DNA of 64,000 nucleotides from Sternotherus odoratus (lineage: Eukaryota; Chordata; Testudines; Kinosternidae). Each line of letters starts with the position of its first letter. The first letter of the stretch is position 1. This document shows, one piece after another, positions 59,529-64,000 of this stretch. Below the pieces are notes generated by a model that made no database searches, was not told the DNA's origin, and saw nothing but the letters and a program-made list of their open reading frames with translations. Both the position numbers and the translations under genes were made by a program. The stretch is taken from assembly GCA_032164245.1 (NCBI GenBank), contig JAVMKO010000009.1, forward strand, positions 83,556,712 through 83,620,711, written 5' to 3'.

Positions 59529-62500
59529 TGTTTTTACTACCTTTTGACTTCTCTTTGCACTGCACAGTAACACACCTAAGAGACACAGATTCTATTCCTT
59601 TAAAAAAAAATAGTTACAATTTATTACAGCTGTGCAAACACATTGTGCGATCGGATTGCACAGATGTCACTGAATGCATAATTTGAAGGCGATGGATTAT
59701 ACAGGGATCAGTCTAAGATTCCTCACCTCCATCATGACCAGTAAAGAACCCAGCTGAACTCTTAGAACCAGGGTGAAAACTGCATATTTGACATTAAAGT
59801 CACATTTCAGGCTATTAAGTGACCATTAACAAGGATGAGTAGATATTCTGGTTGCAAGTAACTAGCATCCTTCTGTTATAAATTAAACTGACCCTTCACA
59901 ATATTAAGTTGTTCTACTAAGGAGCAGCAGAAAAGACGAGGACAAAGCCTCGCTGAAGAAAACACAAGGGCTTTACTGTTGTCTGTTTGAAGTGCTCCAG
60001 AGAAAGTACTCAAATTGCAATCTGTAAGCACAGGGAGAGAACCACCCATTAGGTACACAGTACGTAGAACACTGGTCCTAAGACAGCAAGTTGGAGGCAG
60101 TGAAAGAGAGCAGGAAGGTGTGTCAAGCTGCCCTTCCTCCCACCATTCCCCAGCTAGGTTCCAGACCCACCAGCCATCCTCCTTGCTAAGGACACCACAC
60201 AGGACTCCCACAATTCCTTTTGATTCTATATGCATTATGATATACTCTAAGTATATGTTTCCCCAGGACCATTGTTTTAATGCTTTCCAAGGGCCACAAG
60301 ACCTTGTTTAATATACAACACTGATGCACCAGGGAGCAGAACTAAGGTTGCATGAACAGTAACTCTGGCAAGTGCTTGACTTTGCAACCTAATGACATTC
60401 ATTTAATGTGGGGTTTTTTTGTATGTAATTTCCTATCCTTTTTAAAAGGTAGTGTTAAACACTGTACCCATCTAAGGGCAAACATAACCTGTGGTCTTGT
60501 AGGCGCACGTCATCTTCTTCCAAAGGTGGATGATTTTAAAATAATTATACGCTTTCCACCACAACGGTGGCCTAGCCGTGTTCTCTGGCTTCATGCCACG
60601 TTTCTGCTGCAGAGACACACAGATCACTGTTAGGCAACCAGCTCTGAGTTCCACATACCCAGAGCTATGTGCTCTGGCCTTTGGATCCCTCTGGGCTCCT
60701 GTGCAGTGAGGCCCTGCTTTACTGTCACTTCTGGCCATAAAGGGGCTCTGCATACTGAAGAACTCAGTCTTCACTGAGACAACGGTAGTCACAGAAGAAC
60801 TCCACTGTTTCAAAACTCCATGGATGACACCCTGCCACCGCTTTCTTAAAATAAGCAGCACACTTAAGGCCACTCTGGGAACTTCAAGGGAAGATGAAAC
60901 TTTTCTGACCTTTCTAGAGTAGATACACACTATTACTGGCTGCAAACTGGGTTCATGAAAGGGGTGTTTCTGTTTCCAGCCCCCAATCACTCTGGGCCCC
61001 AATTATTTTTTCATCTTGGCAACAGAGGAAGGAGAGATTTGGGGAGCAGCAGAAAGTGGCCAAAACCGAAAGGCAGAAGGATCGGCCTACCTCAAAAAAA
61101 AAAAAAAAACCCACCCACCAAAACATTTCTTGAGAAACAAGCAAGAACCCACCCCACCCTCCAACACACATACATACAAATGTCTCTTGCTCAACTGCTT
61201 TTGCTTGTACAGTGTGCACTAGGTAGAAAGTAGTGAGTGGCAAGGACAAGCATTTTGACACAAGGGGCATATTCTTAATGCTTTGACTTTTAACAAATAT
61301 AATTTGACACCAATGTAAAAAAAAAAGGAAGATATCTATTCATTATATTTGTTTATTAATCTAGACCTATGACGTCTCCTCTACTGCTCAGATGCTGCTG
61401 ACCTCATATCGTGGACCTTGAACATTCATATCATAAGATAAGTACTGACTGGTAGTTGCACCAGTGGAATGAAAAATATGCAAGTGATACCACTGGATCT
61501 TTATCATGATTTGGAATGGATTTATTTAGTAACATTGTACAGCTAAAAGTTAACTTCCTTTAATTATTTCAGACCTTAGCCTAGTCTAAATCCAATGACC
61601 GGTTCCTCACCAGCCTTTAAACCTTGTTCTCAGTTTCTTACAGCATTCAGCAAATTGTTCTCTTCCAAAATAAAATTCATCTAATTGCGTGAATGTTGTA
61701 GAATAAAAGGATGTTTAAACAGTTAGGTAACCTAACTCGATGAACTATTTGAACACTATATAACCAAACAAAAGTCTGCAGATGAGAGAACTGTTGTCTG
61801 TAATTGCTCATTATTGGAGGGCATTTGCATTATTCACTCCATTTTATCACTACTTTCAAAATCCCACTCTACGGAGAGATTACAGAAGCCACTTCTACTA
61901 GCAAAGGCAGATAAAAAGAAAAACGATGCATGGAACAGTAAGTCTGCCTTTTACTTTTAACAGCAACATATTTCCTTTCAGCTGGCAGACCGTGCTTATC
62001 GGTTCACAAGACTGTTTCTTTTACTTTTGCCACACCCTTCAAATCGAAGAGACTGTAGTGAAGCCCTGTCAACAAGCAAAAACTACACAGTCATGACATT
62101 TATGCAATATTTTCTGAATACTTAAGAGGCTTAGGTTTCAGCAGTAAAATGGCTATTACTACAGGAACAAAAGTATCTCTATAGGCAGACGTCATTTTAG
62201 AGGACATTTTATCATTCTTTTTCTATGAAAAGACTTAACATTATTATATACAGATTTTCTTCCTTACATCAAATGTAGTGCATGCCAGAGAATCCAATTA
62301 AAACAAAATCAGCTTTGTAGTTTAGTAGTTCACAACCTGGACTGTGAGACTATAGGAGTATAAGCACAACTCTCTTTACTGATCCTCAGTATCAAAAAGC
62401 CCATCTTCTTGGCGTATGTGCAATGTGCCTCAGGTGGCACATGACCAGGATTCATCACAGAATTTGGTCAGCTGGTTGGATAATTAGCTTCCCCCAGCAC

Positions 62501-62555
62501 AGGCCAGGCACTGATGAGGAGTACAACGTGAATGCTGATCCATGTCCCCTGAAAA
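59529..62555. other. STK26: STK26 first intron, between a hAT element and DIRS-C
   Basis: About 3 kb of AT-rich DNA with no recognised gene or repeat except an A-run near 61096. Open frames are short and without motifs. Confidence 0.55.
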
Positions 62556-62564
62556 AAACAAACA

Positions 62565-62875
62565 GTTACCTACCCCCTGTAACTGTTCTTTGGGATGTGC
62601 TGCTCACGTCCACTCCATTCTAGGTGTGAGCAGCCCTTCGCAGTATCCGCAGGGTCGGCTGCACTGCCTCCTTGAGTGCCTCATCATGCACTCGTAAAAC
62701 AGGCGCCGCTGACCCTATGCCCTCTCAGTTCCTTCTTGCTGCCAACTCCGACAGAGAGGCAGGAAGCGGGTAAAGGAATGGACATGAGCAACTCATCTTG
62801 AAGAACAATTACAGAAGTTAGGGAACCATTTTTTCTTCTCTGAGTGCTTTCTCGTGTCGATTCCATTCTAGGTGA
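62565..62875 (-). repeat. DIRS-C right terminal repeat and internal complementary region
   Basis: The outer end cagttacctaccccctgtaactgttctttgggatgtgctgctc is mirrored by gagcaactcatcttgaagaacaattacagaagttaggg at 62787-62824. Next to it, ctctgagtgctttctcgtgtcgattccattctagg complements the expected left end of the element. The region therefore has the same two-part complementary design as in DIRS-B. Confidence 0.75.
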
Positions 62876-63047
62876 CTCAAGCAGTAGCCTTGGAGGTGGG
62901 CTTGGAGTTCAGTCTGGTGGCTTGCCATACTGCTCTATCAAAGCCAGCACTGTCCCAGGCCTCCTGGGTAAGCGTGTAATGGGATGAAAACATGTGGATT
63001 GATGACCAGGGAGAATGCCCTATAGATGTTGTGGATAGGCACTTGGG

Positions 63048-63527
63048 CTAGGAAAGCTGCCAGTGAGGCTTGTGCTCTAGTCTAGTTGAGCAGGCGGTGA
63101 CAACTGCCAAAGGCAGCACCTTTGCCTGGTTGTAGCGGCAGTGGATGCAGGTGGTGATCCAAGAAGAAAGTCTTTGAACAGACACAGGAGGACCTTGAAT
63201 TCTGTTGGCCACTGTGACGAACAGCTGCATAGATTTGCGGAATGGCTCAGTCCGTTCAATGTAGAAGGATGGCACCCCTCGGATATCTACAGAAAGCCAC
63301 TGACGCTCCTCCTCCGCATTATGTGGCTTTGGAAAAAGGACGAGCAGATAAATGTCCTGGCTCATATGAAACCGGGAGACCACCTTGGGCAGGAAGTGGT
63401 CTCTGTGAGGATCACCTTCCCCATGTCTGACTTGATCTTCATGTGAATCAACGGAACTGGGGGAAAGGCATGCATTAGAGCCCCCAACCACAGGAGCAGA
63501 AAAGCGTCGTGGATGCAGTTGGACCAT
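63048..63527 (-). pseudogene. DIRS-C tyrosine recombinase remnant
   Basis: An open frame of 159 codons holds FLPKVVSRFHMSQDIYLLVL, WLSVDIRGVPSFYIERTEPF and PVSVQRLSSWITTCIHCRY, which match the middle of the DIRS-B recombinase (KVVSPFHVNQDICLPVF; ALAFYLDRTKQF; QRLSSWITSCIHTCY). The His of HSTR has become Cys (ACSTR) and the catalytic Tyr region is gone. It is not functional. Confidence 0.85.
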
Positions 63528-63990
63528 GTCCTTGTAAAGGACTGTTCCAAAGTAAGTGCCCTAACTCAGAGACCCTGAGGGGCAAGTTATTTCCTGTTGT
63601 GCCTGGATGCAAAAAGGTCCATTCGGGGGTACTCCACCTGTGAAAGATGATGCTGACCACTTTCAGATGGAGAGCTCACTTGTGGCGAGATGAGATGGCC
63701 CTGCTGAGGCAATCCACCAAAGCGTTCCTGGCCCTGGGGAGATGCGCGGCTCCAAGAGGGATGCAAAGGGCAGATGACCTGGCTCCGCCTTCCCATCTCT
63801 GGCGGAAGCCCGGCAGTACCATGGGTACGGGGATCAGCTTTGTGACTCAGGCGTCCCATGCCTCATAGGTGGTGATCTTGGTGTTAGGGACCTGGGTCTT
63901 CTAACCAAAGACAGAGACTGCGCTGCGGGGATGGATGCCTGCGGTCCAGGGACCCTCCGTTGCTTTAGAGAGCGCTTGCCTTTAGAGGGC
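63475..63990 (-). pseudogene. DIRS-C RNase H and downstream-domain remnant
   Basis: Fragments in shifting frames include YPRMDLFASRHNRK (compare HIDLFASRQNRKC in DIRS-B), HDAFLLLWLGALMHAFPPVP (compare TDAFLLPWTGHLLYAFPPIP) and LGHLLW-type pieces. Several frameshifts and a large deletion separate them. The order on the - strand is the same as in DIRS-B. Confidence 0.75.
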
Positions 63991-64000
63991 CTTAATCGGG

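Larger units (their letters stand above)
62556..64000 (-). mobile_element. DIRS-C: decayed DIRS1-like element, - strand, runs off the window
   Basis: From its 3' end inward (left to right on the + strand) there is a right terminal repeat (cagttacctaccccctgtaa to ctcagttccttcttgctgcc, 62565-62742), then a two-part internal complementary region (about 62770-62875), then recombinase and RNase H/downstream-domain remnants on the - strand. The terminal repeat shows the same layout as DIRS-B at lower identity. The left half, including gag and RT, would lie beyond 64000. Confidence 0.82.

Overview
The window is vertebrate nuclear DNA, most likely from a cryptodiran turtle. It holds widely spaced exons with GT/AG introns, few genes and many interspersed repeats. 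A tRNA-headed SINE with a CR1-like tail (about 23062-23258) and DIRS-type tyrosine-recombinase retrotransposons fit that assignment. The species itself is an inference.

Two host genes converge. FRMD7 runs on the + strand at the left. Its last five coding exons (1296-4984) encode 486 residues and read in frame across every splice junction; the first part of the gene lies before the window. STK26 (MST4, a GCKIII-class Ste20 kinase) runs on the - strand. Ten coding exons lie between 41571 and 19626, and a roughly 1.9-kb 3' UTR follows. The first, very short coding exon is not in the window and probably lies beyond 64000. The same neighbours meet tail to tail in mammals at Xq26.

Between the genes (5.9-17.7 kb) and in the STK26 introns are mobile elements of many classes. 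There are three DIRS1-like retrotransposons. DIRS-A (+, about 9046-13657) is truncated inside the recombinase and has a deletion in RNase H. DIRS-B (+, about 52345-58535) looks complete, with inverted terminal repeats, an internal complementary region and three open reading frames whose catalytic motifs are intact. DIRS-C (-, 62556 to the window end) is decayed but keeps its terminal-repeat architecture. There are also five hAT-type non-autonomous elements with exact 8-bp target duplications, a complete non-autonomous Helitron and a truncated one, two Tigger/pogo-like elements with TA duplications (one swollen by a GC-rich minisatellite), a MIR, a CR1 tail, and one repeat family seen at five loci, twice as a fold-back pair.

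The most interesting signal is the translational layout of the DIRS elements. In both DIRS-A and DIRS-B, gag ends at AAC-TTT-TGA. A +1 slip there enters the reverse transcriptase frame exactly, while the gag frame itself stays open past the UGA. In DIRS-B this same-frame extension runs 988 codons to the end of the tyrosine recombinase, across the whole RT/RNase H gene. One codon position could therefore give Gag, Gag-RT (by +1 shift) and Gag-recombinase (by readthrough). The sequence arrangement is directly visible; its use is inference.
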